A stretch of 64,000 bases of DNA, from NCBI RefSeq assembly GCF_013978595.1, contig NZ_JACDTZ010000001.1:868001-932000 (forward strand), given 5' to 3'. The notes below the pieces were generated by a model, which was given only the letters and a program-made list of their open reading frames with translations, had not been told where the DNA came from and ran no database searches. Every line of letters begins with the position of its first letter. Position 1 is the first letter of the stretch. Shown here piece after piece: positions 17,601 through 26,337 of the stretch. A program made the position numbers and the translations under genes. Source of the stretch: Corynebacterium haematomassiliense (lineage in GTDB: Bacteria; Actinomycetota; Actinomycetes; Mycobacteriales; Mycobacteriaceae).

Positions 17601-18182
17601 ATGCAGCTTCTTCAACCAGCACCCGTTTCCGCCACGGCGGTCACCTTGCGGCTTGCACGTTTGGACACCGCGGAAACTCGCGCGTGCATCGCCGCCGGCT
17701 TCGGCGCCTCCACCGCATTCATCAGCCTGTCACCCGGCCTGGTGTGCGTGTTCGACTCACCCACCGCCACCGGGCTGACGCACCAGGAGGTCGGCGCCGC
17801 GGGTGTGAGCGCCCACCAGCTGTGGAACGCCGCGGCCGAGCAGCTAGTCTCGCGCGCGCAGCGCGAGCACGGCGTGGAGTTTCTGGTGCGCTGCCCCAGC
17901 GCCGCGCTGGACTTTGAGACGCTCCCGCGCGGCTTCGAGGTGGACGGCCACGGCTCCCCCGCCGCCTGGTGGCTTGCCCACCCGCAGCCCTTTACCCTGC
18001 TGCACCGCCACTTCGAGGCCGTGCTGCGTCCGGAGACTGGGCTTGTCTACGCCACCCGCGACGGGCGCGAGCTGTTCGTCTTCGACGCTCACGCCGAGGA
18101 TGTGGCGCGGTGCCTGCCCGGCGCGGACGTGCTGAGCTACTCCGTAGGCTTTCCCCTGCTGTACGGCGGCCAATCCCGCTAG
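17601..18182 (+). CDS. Conserved hypothetical protein
   Basis: A 193-residue soluble protein with no recognised domain. It contains AACIAAGFGAS-type small-residue segments and a Trp-Trp region (SPAAWWLAHPQPFTLLHRH) followed by LVYATRDGRELFVFDA. There is no signal peptide or membrane helix. It is co-directional with glgX, the exonuclease and treY, and ends ten bases before the treY start, so it is probably co-transcribed with treY. Start ATG 17601 lies 53 bases after the exonuclease stop, with no strong ribosome site. Confidence 0.6.
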   Translation: MQLLQPAPVSATAVTLRLARLDTAETRACIAAGFGASTAFISLSPGLVCVFDSPTATGLTHQEVGAAGVSAHQLWNAAAEQLVSRAQREHGVEFLVRCPSAALDFETLPRGFEVDGHGSPAAWWLAHPQPFTLLHRHFEAVLRPETGLVYATRDGRELFVFDAHAEDVARCLPGADVLSYSVGFPLLYGGQSR

Positions 18183-18192
18183 GGTGTGGGGC

Positions 18193-20550
18193 GTGAAGCG
18201 CCCGATCACCTCCACGTACCGCCTGCAGCTGCGCGGCCCGCACGCCGATCCACACGGCCGCGAATTCGGCTTTGCCCAGGCCGCCGAGCTCGTGCCCTAC
18301 CTGGCCGAGCTCGGGGTGTCGCACCTGTACCTCTCCCCGATCTTCGCCTCCGCGCCGGAGTCGAACCACAACTACGACGTGATCGACCCGACCGTGGTCA
18401 GCCCCGAGCTCGGCGGCATTGACGGGCTGCGCCTGCTCGCCCGCGCCGCCCACGACGCCGGGCTGGGTCTGGTGGTGGACATCGTGCCCAACCACCTCGG
18501 CGTGGAGGTGCCGCGGCGCAACCGGTGGTGGTGGGATGTGCTGAAACACGGCCGGGCCTCAGACTTCGCGCACTTCTTCGACATCGACTGGGCCACCGAC
18601 AACGGCGCCGGCGGCAAGATCGCGCTGCCGGTACTCGGCACACCAGGCGACACCGACGCGCTGAAGCTGGAACACATCGACGGCGAGGACGTGCTCACCT
18701 ACTACGACCACGTCTTCCCGCTCGCCCCCGGCAGCTACACCGATCTCAACGACGACCCGGCCGCCGTGCACGCGAGGCAGCACTACCGGTTGATGTTCTG
18801 GCGCGACGGCATCATCACCTACCGCCGCTTCTTCTCCATCAACGGCCTGGCAGGCGTGCGACAGGAGGACGAGGACGTCTTCAACGCCACTCACGCCTGC
18901 CTTAAGGAACTTGTGGGCGAGGGGCTTATCGACGGCGTCCGCGTCGACCACCCCGACGGCCTGACCGACCCGTTCGGCTACCTCACTCGTCTTCGCGAGC
19001 TCATCGGCCAGGACACCTGGCTGATCGTGGAGAAAATCCTCGCCGCGGACGAGCCCCTGGACCCGCGGCTGAACATCCACGGCACCACCGGCTACGACGC
19101 GCTACGCGAGTTCGACGGCGTCTTCGTCGATGCCGGCGCCACGGACAGGCTTGGCGAGCTGGCGCGTGAGTACTCGGGCTCCGCCTGGGACGCCGACGCG
19201 GTGGAGGCAGCCGAGTGGGAGCTCAAGGCCCGCATCGCCGAGGAGGAACTCGCCGCGGAGGTGCGCAGGCTCGCCCGCGCCGTACGCCGCGACAGCCGCG
19301 CAGATACCGATCTCGCCGAACTCACCGAGGTGCTAGTGGCGCTGGTGTCGCGCATGCCGGTCTACCGCGCCGACTACCGCTCCCTGTCGCGGGTCACCGC
19401 AACACTCATCGCGCAACTGGCAGAACTCGGGCACAACCCGGCCGCGCTGGACACGGTCGCCGCAGCGCTCGCCGCCCGCGGCGAGGCCGCCCACCGCTTC
19501 GCCCAGGTCTGCGGCGCGGTGATGGCCAAGGGCGTGGAGGACACCCTGTTCTACCGCGCGTGCCGCCTGGTGGCGCTGCAGGAAGTCGGCGGCGCGCCGG
19601 GCCGCGCCGGGGTGAGCCAGGCCGAGTTCCACCTGCTCCAGGAAGAGCGTGCCTCGCTGTGGCCGCGCACCATGACCGCGCTGACCACCCACGACACCAA
19701 GCGCAGCGAGGACACCCGCGCCCGCATGCTCGAGATCGCGGAGCTGCCCGACGAGTTCGCCCGACTGGTCCGCGACGTGTTCGCGCTGACCCCGCCGCTT
19801 GACACCGCCACTGGCCTGTTTCTGTTGCACAACGTGCTGGGCGCGTGGCCGCGTGACGGCCGCGCGGACGAAGCATTCACCCAGCGCCTGCAGTCGTACG
19901 CGGTCAAAGCTGTGCGTGAGGCGGACACGCTGACGAGCTGGTACGACAACGACCATGACTACGAGGCACAAGTGACCGAGTGGATTGCGCACCTCACGCA
20001 TGGCCCCGCTACGCGCCTCGTCGCGGACTTCGCCCGCGACCTCGACCGCGGCGGCGTGGCGGTCTCCCTCGGCAGGAAACTGCTGCAACTAATCGGACCG
20101 GGCATCCCGGACACCTATCAGGGCACCGAGTTTTTGGACTTCTCGCTGGTGGACCCGGACAACCGCCGCTTCGTCGATTACCGGGCGCTTCGTGCTGGTG
20201 AGGGGGCACCGGAGGACGTCGATAAGCAACGCATTGTGCGCGCCGCCTTGCACCTGCGCCGCGAGCGCCCGCAGCTCTTCCTCGAAGGCGGCTACCGCGC
20301 GATCTTCGCCGCCGGCCCCGCGCGCGGGCATGTGGTGGCCATGGTGCGCACGCTTGACGACGCACCACAGGTCATCGCCGTAGCCACCCGCGCCCCGCTC
20401 GCCTTAGAGCGCGCCGGCGGCTGGCGCGGCACCACCCTCACCCTGCCCGAAGGCACCTGGACCGACCGGCTCACCGGGCGGGAATACTCCGGCACGGTGG
20501 AAATGTCGCAGCTGTGCGCCGAACTGCCCGCGGTGCTTTTGACCATGTAA
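18193..20550 (+). CDS. treY: Maltooligosyltrehalose synthase
   Basis: A 785-residue GH13 enzyme that isomerises the reducing-end alpha-1,4 bond of maltooligosaccharides to alpha,alpha-1,1, giving maltooligosyltrehalose. Key segments: STYRLQLRG at the N-terminus, VDIVPNHLGV, the nucleophile region DGVRVDHPDGL, WLIVEKIL, GVEDTLFYRACRLV, TTHDTKRSEDTRAR and PDTYQGTEF...VDPDNRR. Length and motifs match TreY throughout. GTG 18193 (MKRPITSTYRL) is preferred to GTG 18184 because AGGGTG lies upstream and the family starts there. Its partner TreZ, which releases trehalose, is not in this window. Confidence 0.95.
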   Translation: MKRPITSTYRLQLRGPHADPHGREFGFAQAAELVPYLAELGVSHLYLSPIFASAPESNHNYDVIDPTVVSPELGGIDGLRLLARAAHDAGLGLVVDIVPNHLGVEVPRRNRWWWDVLKHGRASDFAHFFDIDWATDNGAGGKIALPVLGTPGDTDALKLEHIDGEDVLTYYDHVFPLAPGSYTDLNDDPAAVHARQHYRLMFWRDGIITYRRFFSINGLAGVRQEDEDVFNATHACLKELVGEGLIDGVRVDHPDGLTDPFGYLTRLRELIGQDTWLIVEKILAADEPLDPRLNIHGTTGYDALREFDGVFVDAGATDRLGELAREYSGSAWDADAVEAAEWELKARIAEEELAAEVRRLARAVRRDSRADTDLAELTEVLVALVSRMPVYRADYRSLSRVTATLIAQLAELGHNPAALDTVAAALAARGEAAHRFAQVCGAVMAKGVEDTLFYRACRLVALQEVGGAPGRAGVSQAEFHLLQEERASLWPRTMTALTTHDTKRSEDTRARMLEIAELPDEFARLVRDVFALTPPLDTATGLFLLHNVLGAWPRDGRADEAFTQRLQSYAVKAVREADTLTSWYDNDHDYEAQVTEWIAHLTHGPATRLVADFARDLDRGGVAVSLGRKLLQLIGPGIPDTYQGTEFLDFSLVDPDNRRFVDYRALRAGEGAPEDVDKQRIVRAALHLRRERPQLFLEGGYRAIFAAGPARGHVVAMVRTLDDAPQVIAVATRAPLALERAGGWRGTTLTLPEGTWTDRLTGREYSGTVEMSQLCAELPAVLLTM

Positions 20551-20564
20551 GCTAACCCGCCGTT

Positions 20565-21605
20565 ATGAGCACAGCAAAGCATCCCGCAAAGCCCCGAAAC
20601 AAGGCGATGGACGACACCATCGCCCGTCTCGGGTCGACCTACTTTGCCTGGATGCGCGAACACGAGGACGCCGCGACGACGTTTCGGCACGCGCTGCACG
20701 AACTCATGCGCGACGCCGGCATCAACTTCGACCGCGTGGACGCGCGCGTGAAGTCCTGGACCTCGCTGAAGGAAAAGGCGCGCAAGACGCGCGACGACGG
20801 CGAGATGGTCTACCCCGACCCATGGCACGACATCAAAGACATCATCGGCGCGCGCATCACGGTGCTGCACTCCACCGAAATCCCGGCGGTGCAGCGACTG
20901 CTCGCGGACCAGTTCGAGGTGCTGCGAAGCGTGGACAAGGCCGAAGAAACGCGCGTGGCCGGCGGCTTCGGCTACGGCTCGCACCACATGATCGTGCGCG
21001 TCCAGGAGCAGTCCGAGGGGCTGGAAGACTACGTCGGCCAGGTCTTCGAGGTGCAGATCCGCACCGTGCTGCAGCACGCCTGGGCCGAGTTCGAGCACGA
21101 CATCCGCTACAAGCGCGCCACTGAGAACTTGGACCCGCAGGTGGACCGCGCCTTCACCCTGGCGGCGGGCCTGATAGAGCTTGCGGACCAGCAGTTCGAC
21201 CAGATCGCCGCGCTTGCAAACCCAGAGGATCCGGCCGACAAGGTCAACACGGAGGTCGACGCGGAGATCTCGCCGGAGACCCTGCCGGGCATCCTCACGG
21301 TGCTGTTGGGCAACCAGTTCCCGCTGTCGCGCGCCGGCGACTACCGCTTCTGCACCGAGCTTCTGCGCGCCCACGGCATGGAGCACGTCTCCGACGTCGC
21401 GGAGCTGACCAACCCCGCGGACATCGAGGCGATCTCGAACTCGCTGTCCTACCCCTTCGTGCCGGGCCAGGTACGCATTGTCGACGACCTGCTGCTCAAC
21501 CGCTACGGCACCGAGCACATCGAGCGCACCTGGGACGCCGGCAACCGTCCGCAGGTGCGGCGCAAGCGCCTGACCAACCGTTTGGGGCTGCTGCGCGGCG
21601 AGTAG
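20565..21605 (+). CDS. RelA/SpoT nucleotidyltransferase-domain protein (small alarmone synthetase-like)
   Basis: A 346-residue protein with a (p)ppGpp-synthetase-type domain at about residues 30-195. DIIGARITVL, the GYGSHHMIVR segment and the EVQIRTVLQHAWAEFEHDIRYK region (quoted in part) are the conserved RelA/SpoT motifs. No HD hydrolase or TGS/ACT domain is present, so it is of the short synthetase type, extended by a C-terminal region of about 150 residues of unknown role. Whether it synthesises alarmone cannot be decided from motifs alone. It starts 14 bases after treY and its stop is one base from the convergent S4 gene. ATG 20565 is used; ATG 20607 is an alternative. Confidence 0.82.
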   Translation: MSTAKHPAKPRNKAMDDTIARLGSTYFAWMREHEDAATTFRHALHELMRDAGINFDRVDARVKSWTSLKEKARKTRDDGEMVYPDPWHDIKDIIGARITVLHSTEIPAVQRLLADQFEVLRSVDKAEETRVAGGFGYGSHHMIVRVQEQSEGLEDYVGQVFEVQIRTVLQHAWAEFEHDIRYKRATENLDPQVDRAFTLAAGLIELADQQFDQIAALANPEDPADKVNTEVDAEISPETLPGILTVLLGNQFPLSRAGDYRFCTELLRAHGMEHVSDVAELTNPADIEAISNSLSYPFVPGQVRIVDDLLLNRYGTEHIERTWDAGNRPQVRRKRLTNRLGLLRGE

Positions 21606-21606
21606 G

Positions 21607-21975
21607 TCAGCTGCGCCGGCCCATCAGCCGGTCGATCTCGCGGCGCTCCTTCTTCGTCGGCCTGCCGGTGCCGCGGTCGCGCACCGGCGGGGCGGCGAAC
21701 AGTTCGCGCGGCGGGGGCGGCGGCGAGTGGTCGATGTAGCAGGAGCGGGCAACGGGCGCACCGACGCGCTTGCTCACCGTCGCGGCCACCTCGAGGATGT
21801 ACTCGCGGTGGTCCTTCCACACGCGCACAGTCTCCCCCGGCACGACCTGCTGGGCGGGCTTGACGGCCTTGCCGTCGATTTTCACGTGCCCGGCGCGCAC
21901 CGCGTCCGCGGCTTGGCTGCGGGTTTTGAAGATGCGCACGGCCCACAGCCAGGCGTCGATGCGCACCGCCGCCAT
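21607..21975 (-). CDS. S4 RNA-binding domain protein (Hsp15 family)
   Basis: A 122-residue protein with an S4 domain at residues 3-60: RIDAWLWAVRIFKTRSQAADAV, GHVKIDGKAVKPAQQV and the GETVRVW segment are classic (first quoted in part). A basic tail ends in RPTKKERREIDRLMGRR. This is the Hsp15/ribosome-associated heat-shock family, whose E. coli member rescues stalled 50S subunits carrying nascent chains. ATG 21975 gives MAAVRIDAWLW, the family start; the longer upstream frame is not Hsp15-like. The next gene upstream ends 16 bases before it. Confidence 0.87.
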   Translation of the reverse strand: MAAVRIDAWLWAVRIFKTRSQAADAVRAGHVKIDGKAVKPAQQVVPGETVRVWKDHREYILEVAATVSKRVGAPVARSCYIDHSPPPPPRELFAAPPVRDRGTGRPTKKERREIDRLMGRRS

Positions 21976-21991
21976 GGTTGGCTGGGTCAAG

Positions 21992-22225
21992 CTAGTACTG
22001 GTCCTTGTGGTTGACGATTCGCTGCACCTTGTTCCAGTTGGTGAACCCGCCGGCGACAGCCACGACGAGGCCGAGGAACAGGAAGGTCCAGGAGCTGAAG
22101 ATAAGGCCGAACGCGATGCCTCCGGCCACGCCGCCGCCGGCCCACAGGACGGCGTTGCGGGAGTACTGGCGCACGGCGGCCTTGCGCTGTGCGATCGGGT
22201 CATTGGGGCGCGGCTGCATCGTCAT
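21992..22225 (-). CDS. Small two-helix membrane protein
   Basis: A 77-residue protein. A basic N-terminus (RPNDPIAQRKAAVRQYSRN) is followed by two hydrophobic helices (AVLWAGGGVAGGIAFGLIF and WTFLFLGLVVAVAGGF) and a short polar tail. The topology suggests both ends in the cytoplasm. No family function is known. It sits between YigZ and the S4 gene in the same direction, 19 bases after YigZ in reading order, and is probably co-transcribed. Confidence 0.7.
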   Translation of the reverse strand: MTMQPRPNDPIAQRKAAVRQYSRNAVLWAGGGVAGGIAFGLIFSSWTFLFLGLVVAVAGGFTNWNKVQRIVNHKDQY

Positions 22226-22244
22226 GAGGCCTAAGTGTAGCGCC

Positions 22245-22886
22245 TTACGCGCCGCGTTCGACCCAGCGGTAGCCGGCCTCTTTCATCTCGGCGCCGCCGT
22301 GGGTGACGGCGGCGAGCAGCGCGTCCACACGCTCGCGCTCCCCCGGTGCGAACGCCAGGGTGTAGGCGGCGGCGCGTCCGTATTCCACGTCCACGACGTC
22401 GATGCCCGCGGTGCGCAGCTCGGATTCGATGCGGCCGGCTTCGGCGTGCGGGAAGTCCACGGTGCCCAGCTCGCGGACCTCGCGCGTGACGCGGGTGACC
22501 TGCTCGAGCGTGTCGGCCACGGATTCTGTGTAGGCGCTGACCAGCCCGCCGGTGCCGAGCTTGATGCCGCCGAAGTACCGGATCGCAACCGCCACCACGT
22601 CTTGCATGCCGGAGCCTTTAAGCACCTCCAACATGGGTTTGCCGGCGGTGCCGGAGGGCTCGCCGTCGTCGGAGGAGCGCTCGATGGGCTGCGCGCCGTC
22701 TTGGTGCACGATGAACGCGGAGCAGTGGTGGCGCGCGTCCGGGTACTCCTCGCGCGCGGCGGCGATCACCGCACGCGCTTCTTCTTCAGTGGTCGCGCGG
22801 GCGACCCAGCCGATGAAGCGGGAGCGCTTGACCTCGAACTCGTGGGTGACCAGCTCCGCCGCGGGGCGTACGTATGCCTGCTCCAT
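22245..22886 (-). CDS. YigZ/IMPACT family protein
   Basis: A 213-residue protein with the UPF0029 N-terminal domain. The signature SSDDGEPSGTAGKPML and the RYFGGIKLGTGGLVSAY segment are both intact (residues about 70-120), and a ferredoxin-like C-terminal domain follows. The eukaryotic relative IMPACT modulates translational control through GCN2, while the bacterial role is not firmly known. Its start codon immediately follows the end of the ilvA frame in reading order (stop 22887, start 22886), so the pair should be translated together. Confidence 0.88.
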   Translation of the reverse strand: MEQAYVRPAAELVTHEFEVKRSRFIGWVARATTEEEARAVIAAAREEYPDARHHCSAFIVHQDGAQPIERSSDDGEPSGTAGKPMLEVLKGSGMQDVVAVAIRYFGGIKLGTGGLVSAYTESVADTLEQVTRVTREVRELGTVDFPHAEAGRIESELRTAGIDVVDVEYGRAAAYTLAFAPGERERVDALLAAVTHGGAEMKEAGYRWVERGA

Positions 22887-24188
22887 CTAGCCCGCCACGA
22901 TGTAGTCGTACTCCGGCGTGCCCGGCTCCAGGCGGCGGCAACCGATCGGCGAATCCTCCATGCGCTCCAGCAGCGGGCCTAAGTCCTCGGCGTGGGCGAG
23001 CTCGATGCCCACGAGCGCGGCGCCGGTTTCTCGGTTGTTCTTTTTCAGGTACTCGAACAACACAATGTCGTCTTCCTCGCCCAGGATGTCGTTGAGGAAG
23101 TGGCGCAGCTGGCCTGCCTCCTGCGGGAAGTTGACCAAGAAGTAGTGGCGCAGCCCCCGGTGCACCATGGAGCGCTCCATCACCTCGGCGTAGCGCAGCA
23201 CGTCGTTGTTGCCGCCGGAGATGATGCACACCACGGTCGAGCCGGGCGCCAGCTCCCCCAGCCCCAGGCCGGCCACGGACAGCGCGCCGGCGGGCTCGGC
23301 GATGATGCCTTCGTTTTGGTACAGCCCGAGCATCTCCGTGCACACGGCACCCTCGTCCGCGGTATAGAGCTCGGTGGCGTCGCGGTGCGGGTTGAAGACC
23401 TGCCACGGGATCTCGCCGATGCGCTTGACCGCGGCGCCGTCCACGAACGGGTCGATGGTCCCCAGGGTGACGGGCTCGCCGGCCTCGCGCGCTGCGCCTA
23501 ACGACGCCGCGCCTATCGGCTCCACCCCAACCACCTTCGTCGCAGGCGACATGTCGGCGAGGTAGGACAGCACGCCGGAGAGAAGCCCGCCGCCGCCCAC
23601 CGGCACCAGCACCGTGTCCAGCTCTTTGCCCAGGCTGGCCAGCTGCGCCACGATCTCGGCGGCGACGGTGCCCTGGCCGACCACGGTGTCGCGGGAGTCG
23701 AACGGCTCAATCACCGTCGCACCGCGCGCCGCGGCGTCCTCGCGGGCGGCCTGCGCTGCCTCGTCGAACGTGTTGCCCGTGACCACAAGTTCGATGGCGT
23801 CGCCGCCGTGGACGCGGATGCGGTCGCGCTTCTGCTTCGGGGTGGGTCTGGGCACGAAGATCTTTCCTCGGATGCCCATCGCGCGGCAGGCGTAGGCCAC
23901 GCCTTGGGCGTGGTTGCCGGCGGACGCCGCCACGACACCGGCGGCGCGGGCCTCGTCACCCAGCCGGGAGATGCCGTAGTAGGCGCCGCGGATCTTGTAG
24001 GAGCGCACGTCCTGCAGGTCCTCGCGTTTGAGGTAGACATCCACGCTGTACTGCTCCGACAGCCGCGGGCAGTACTGCAGTGGAGTCGGCGAAATCACCG
24101 ATGAGATCCGGCCTTGCGCGAACCGGATGTCGGCTGCGCGGACTTCCTCGAAGGCGGAGTCGGACGTGGTCGGTGTGGCTGTGCGCAT
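22887..24188 (-). CDS. ilvA: Threonine ammonia-lyase (threonine dehydratase)
   Basis: A 433-residue PLP enzyme that deaminates threonine to 2-oxobutanoate, the entry step to isoleucine. The catalytic lysine is in RSYKIRGAY (about Lys65). The phosphate-binding glycine loop PVGGGGLLSG and the SAGNHAQGVA motif are present. The C-terminal 90 residues form a single ACT-like regulatory domain (LRHYFLVNFPQEAGQLRHFL), the site of isoleucine feedback in the biosynthetic enzyme. Length fits the corynebacterial form. It is divergent from the secreted protein gene at 24325. Confidence 0.94.
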   Translation of the reverse strand: MRTATPTTSDSAFEEVRAADIRFAQGRISSVISPTPLQYCPRLSEQYSVDVYLKREDLQDVRSYKIRGAYYGISRLGDEARAAGVVAASAGNHAQGVAYACRAMGIRGKIFVPRPTPKQKRDRIRVHGGDAIELVVTGNTFDEAAQAAREDAAARGATVIEPFDSRDTVVGQGTVAAEIVAQLASLGKELDTVLVPVGGGGLLSGVLSYLADMSPATKVVGVEPIGAASLGAAREAGEPVTLGTIDPFVDGAAVKRIGEIPWQVFNPHRDATELYTADEGAVCTEMLGLYQNEGIIAEPAGALSVAGLGLGELAPGSTVVCIISGGNNDVLRYAEVMERSMVHRGLRHYFLVNFPQEAGQLRHFLNDILGEEDDIVLFEYLKKNNRETGAALVGIELAHAEDLGPLLERMEDSPIGCRRLEPGTPEYDYIVAG

Positions 24189-24227
24189 GGTTAGCGAGTC
24201 TACAACTGCCCGTCTCGTTTACTCCCC

Positions 24228-24260
24228 CTTCACCTCACCGTAACTTCACGCCCACCTTCA
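24228..24260 (+). promoter_or_regulatory. Three CTTCA direct repeats upstream of the secreted-protein gene
   Basis: CTTCA occurs at 24228-24232, 24244-24248 and 24256-24260, the first two extended to CTTCAC. It lies in the 136-base interval between ilvA and the choice-of-anchor I gene. The pattern recalls TTCACC direct repeats bound by PhoP in actinobacteria, but spacings of 16 and 12 do not fit the 11-base period well. It may be chance. Confidence 0.2.
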
Positions 24261-24324
24261 GGCTGTACACAAGAGCACGTACTCATTTTCAGCCCGTTTT
24301 TACAGCCCCCTGAAAGGTCCACCT

Positions 24325-26184
24325 ATGTCCGGAAACCGCATCTCCCGCACCGGCCTCGCCGCCGCGTGCGCTACCGCCCTCACCCTCGGCCTTGTCTCCC
24401 CGGCAACCGCCGCCGTCGTTGCTGAGCCGGTGAAGGATCTTGCCGACGGTGCTACCGCCGACATCTCGGTGCTGGGTTCCTACGGCGCGGGCGCGTTTGA
24501 TGAGTCCGCCGCCGAGATCGTCGCCTTCCACGCCGATTCCAAGCGCATCCTCACCGTCAACGCGCTGTCCGGCAAGATCGACGTTCTCGACGCGGCAGAC
24601 CCCGCCAAGCCCACCAAGGTCGGCGAGGTTTCCGGCGGCGAGAACACCACCATCAACTCCGTCGCAGTGCGTAACGACGGCCTCGCGGTCGCCACCGTCG
24701 AGCCGGAGAACAAAACCGACGCCGGCGAGCTGATCTTCTTCGACGCCGGCGCCGACACGCCCGGCACCGTGCTCGGCCGCGTGGGCGTCGGTGCCCTGCC
24801 GGACATGGTGACCATCACTCCGGAGGGCGACTACGCGCTGGTGGCGAACGAGGGCGAGCCTGCTGAGGATTACTCGGTTGATCCGGAGGGCAGCGTAGCC
24901 GTCGTCAAGCTGCCTGCTTCTGTTGAGGCCGCAACCCAGGCCGACGTGCGTACCGCGGACTTCCGCGCCTTCGAGGGCACCTTGGCGGACAAGGGCGTGC
25001 ACATCTACGGCCAGGTGGGCGCCTCCACCACCGAGGCACAGAACCTCGAGCCGGAGTACATCGCAGTTTCAGGCGGCAAGGCGTACGTGACGCTGCAGGA
25101 AAACAACGCCGTCGCAGTGGTGGACATCGCCACCGCCACCGTCGAGGACGTGTGGCCTTTGGGCTACACCGACCGCCGCGAGGTGCCAATGGACATCTCC
25201 GATAAGGACGGCAAGATCGACCTCCGCACCGCCCCGGTCAAGGGCATTCTGCAGCCGGATTCCATCGCCGCCTATGAGATCGACGGCAAGACCTACCTGG
25301 TCACGGCCAACGAGGGCGACGCGCGCGACTGGGATGCCTACTCCGAGGAAGAGCGCATTAAGAAGCTGGGCGGCAAGAAGGCGGCCCCGATCTGCGAGGG
25401 CTACGCGGGCATGACCGCCGGCGAAATCGAGGATTTCCAGGCCGACGAAAACGCGGGCCGGTTGAAGATCACCACCGCGTTCGGTTTGAACGAAGATAAA
25501 GACTGCTACGAGGACCTCTACACCTACGGCGGCCGCAGCTTCTCTATCTTCACCGCCGACGGCAAGCGCGTGTTCGACTCCGGCGCCGAGTTCGAGGAAC
25601 TCACCGCGAAGCTTCTGCCGGAGTACTTCAACACCAACCACACGGAAAACGAGTTCGAGTCCCGCTCCGACGACAAGGGTCCGGAGCCCGAGGGTGTCAC
25701 CGTCGGCGAGATCAACGGCCGCACCTACGCATTCATCGGCTTCGAGCGACTCGGCGGCGTGATGGTCTACGACATCACCGATCCGGCGAAGCCGGCCTAC
25801 ACCGCCTACATCAACAACCGCGACTTCTCCATCAATATGGAAGAACTTGCCGACGAGAGCGACGACGCCGTAAAGGCCGGACTAGAGAAGGTTGGCGACC
25901 TGGGCGCCGAGGGCCTCACGTTCGTGTCTGAGAAGGACTCCCCGAACGGCGAGAACCTACTGATCGTGGGCAACGAGGTCTCCGGCACCACCACCGTGTT
26001 TAAGGTGGACTCGCTCATTGAGACACCGTCCAAGCTGGCCGAGCCCGCTCAGCCGGACCAGGACGCTGCCGGCAGCACTCTTTCCCACGGCGGTGTGATT
26101 GCGATCGCACTCGCTGCTGTGGCGCTGGTCATCGGCGCTCTGGGTGCGGTCGGCAACGTTGTGAGCTCGGTGTTTGCCAAATAA
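24325..26184 (+). CDS. Secreted, membrane-anchored choice-of-anchor I domain protein
   Basis: A 619-residue exported protein. It has a signal peptide (hydrophobic LAAACATALTLGLVSPATA, cleavage after ATA), then a seven-bladed beta-propeller-like domain at about residues 40-560 with repeats of the type LTVNALSGKIDVLDAADPAKP, MVTITPEGDYALVANEGEP and LEPEYIAVSGGKAYVTLQENN. The NEGDARDWDAY segment is typical of the choice-of-anchor I family, whose members are often annotated as alkaline phosphatase or phytase-like. A C-terminal helix (VIAIALAAVALVIGALGAVG) anchors it. AAAGG precedes ATG 24325. The substrate is unknown. A strong terminator follows. Confidence 0.85.
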   Translation: MSGNRISRTGLAAACATALTLGLVSPATAAVVAEPVKDLADGATADISVLGSYGAGAFDESAAEIVAFHADSKRILTVNALSGKIDVLDAADPAKPTKVGEVSGGENTTINSVAVRNDGLAVATVEPENKTDAGELIFFDAGADTPGTVLGRVGVGALPDMVTITPEGDYALVANEGEPAEDYSVDPEGSVAVVKLPASVEAATQADVRTADFRAFEGTLADKGVHIYGQVGASTTEAQNLEPEYIAVSGGKAYVTLQENNAVAVVDIATATVEDVWPLGYTDRREVPMDISDKDGKIDLRTAPVKGILQPDSIAAYEIDGKTYLVTANEGDARDWDAYSEEERIKKLGGKKAAPICEGYAGMTAGEIEDFQADENAGRLKITTAFGLNEDKDCYEDLYTYGGRSFSIFTADGKRVFDSGAEFEELTAKLLPEYFNTNHTENEFESRSDDKGPEPEGVTVGEINGRTYAFIGFERLGGVMVYDITDPAKPAYTAYINNRDFSINMEELADESDDAVKAGLEKVGDLGAEGLTFVSEKDSPNGENLLIVGNEVSGTTTVFKVDSLIETPSKLAEPAQPDQDAAGSTLSHGGVIAIALAAVALVIGALGAVGNVVSSVFAK

Positions 26185-26187
26185 ACC

Positions 26188-26244
26188 TGAAGCGGTGGTC
26201 AACTGTTGCCCATGAAATAAACACCACCGCTTCACTACATTTTT
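26188..26244 (+). terminator. Rho-independent terminator after the choice-of-anchor I gene
   Basis: Perfect 12-bp arms TGAAGCGGTGGT (26188-26199) and ACCACCGCTTCA (26223-26234), separated by 23 bases, are followed within six bases by a T5 run (26240-26244). It lies four bases after the stop codon. Confidence 0.75.
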
Positions 26245-26337
26245 AACCATAAACCTGCTAGGTTCATCGGGGTGTCATGTAGGGCACAGCGCCCACATCG
26301 ACAGATCTGGATCTTCTACGAGGAGAATAAGAGAACA

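Noticed and set aside
26240-26337. AACCT-N3-AGGTT dyad as operator of the Thr/Pro-rich genes
   Set aside because: Only five-base arms, a single copy, and no clear promoter to relate it to.
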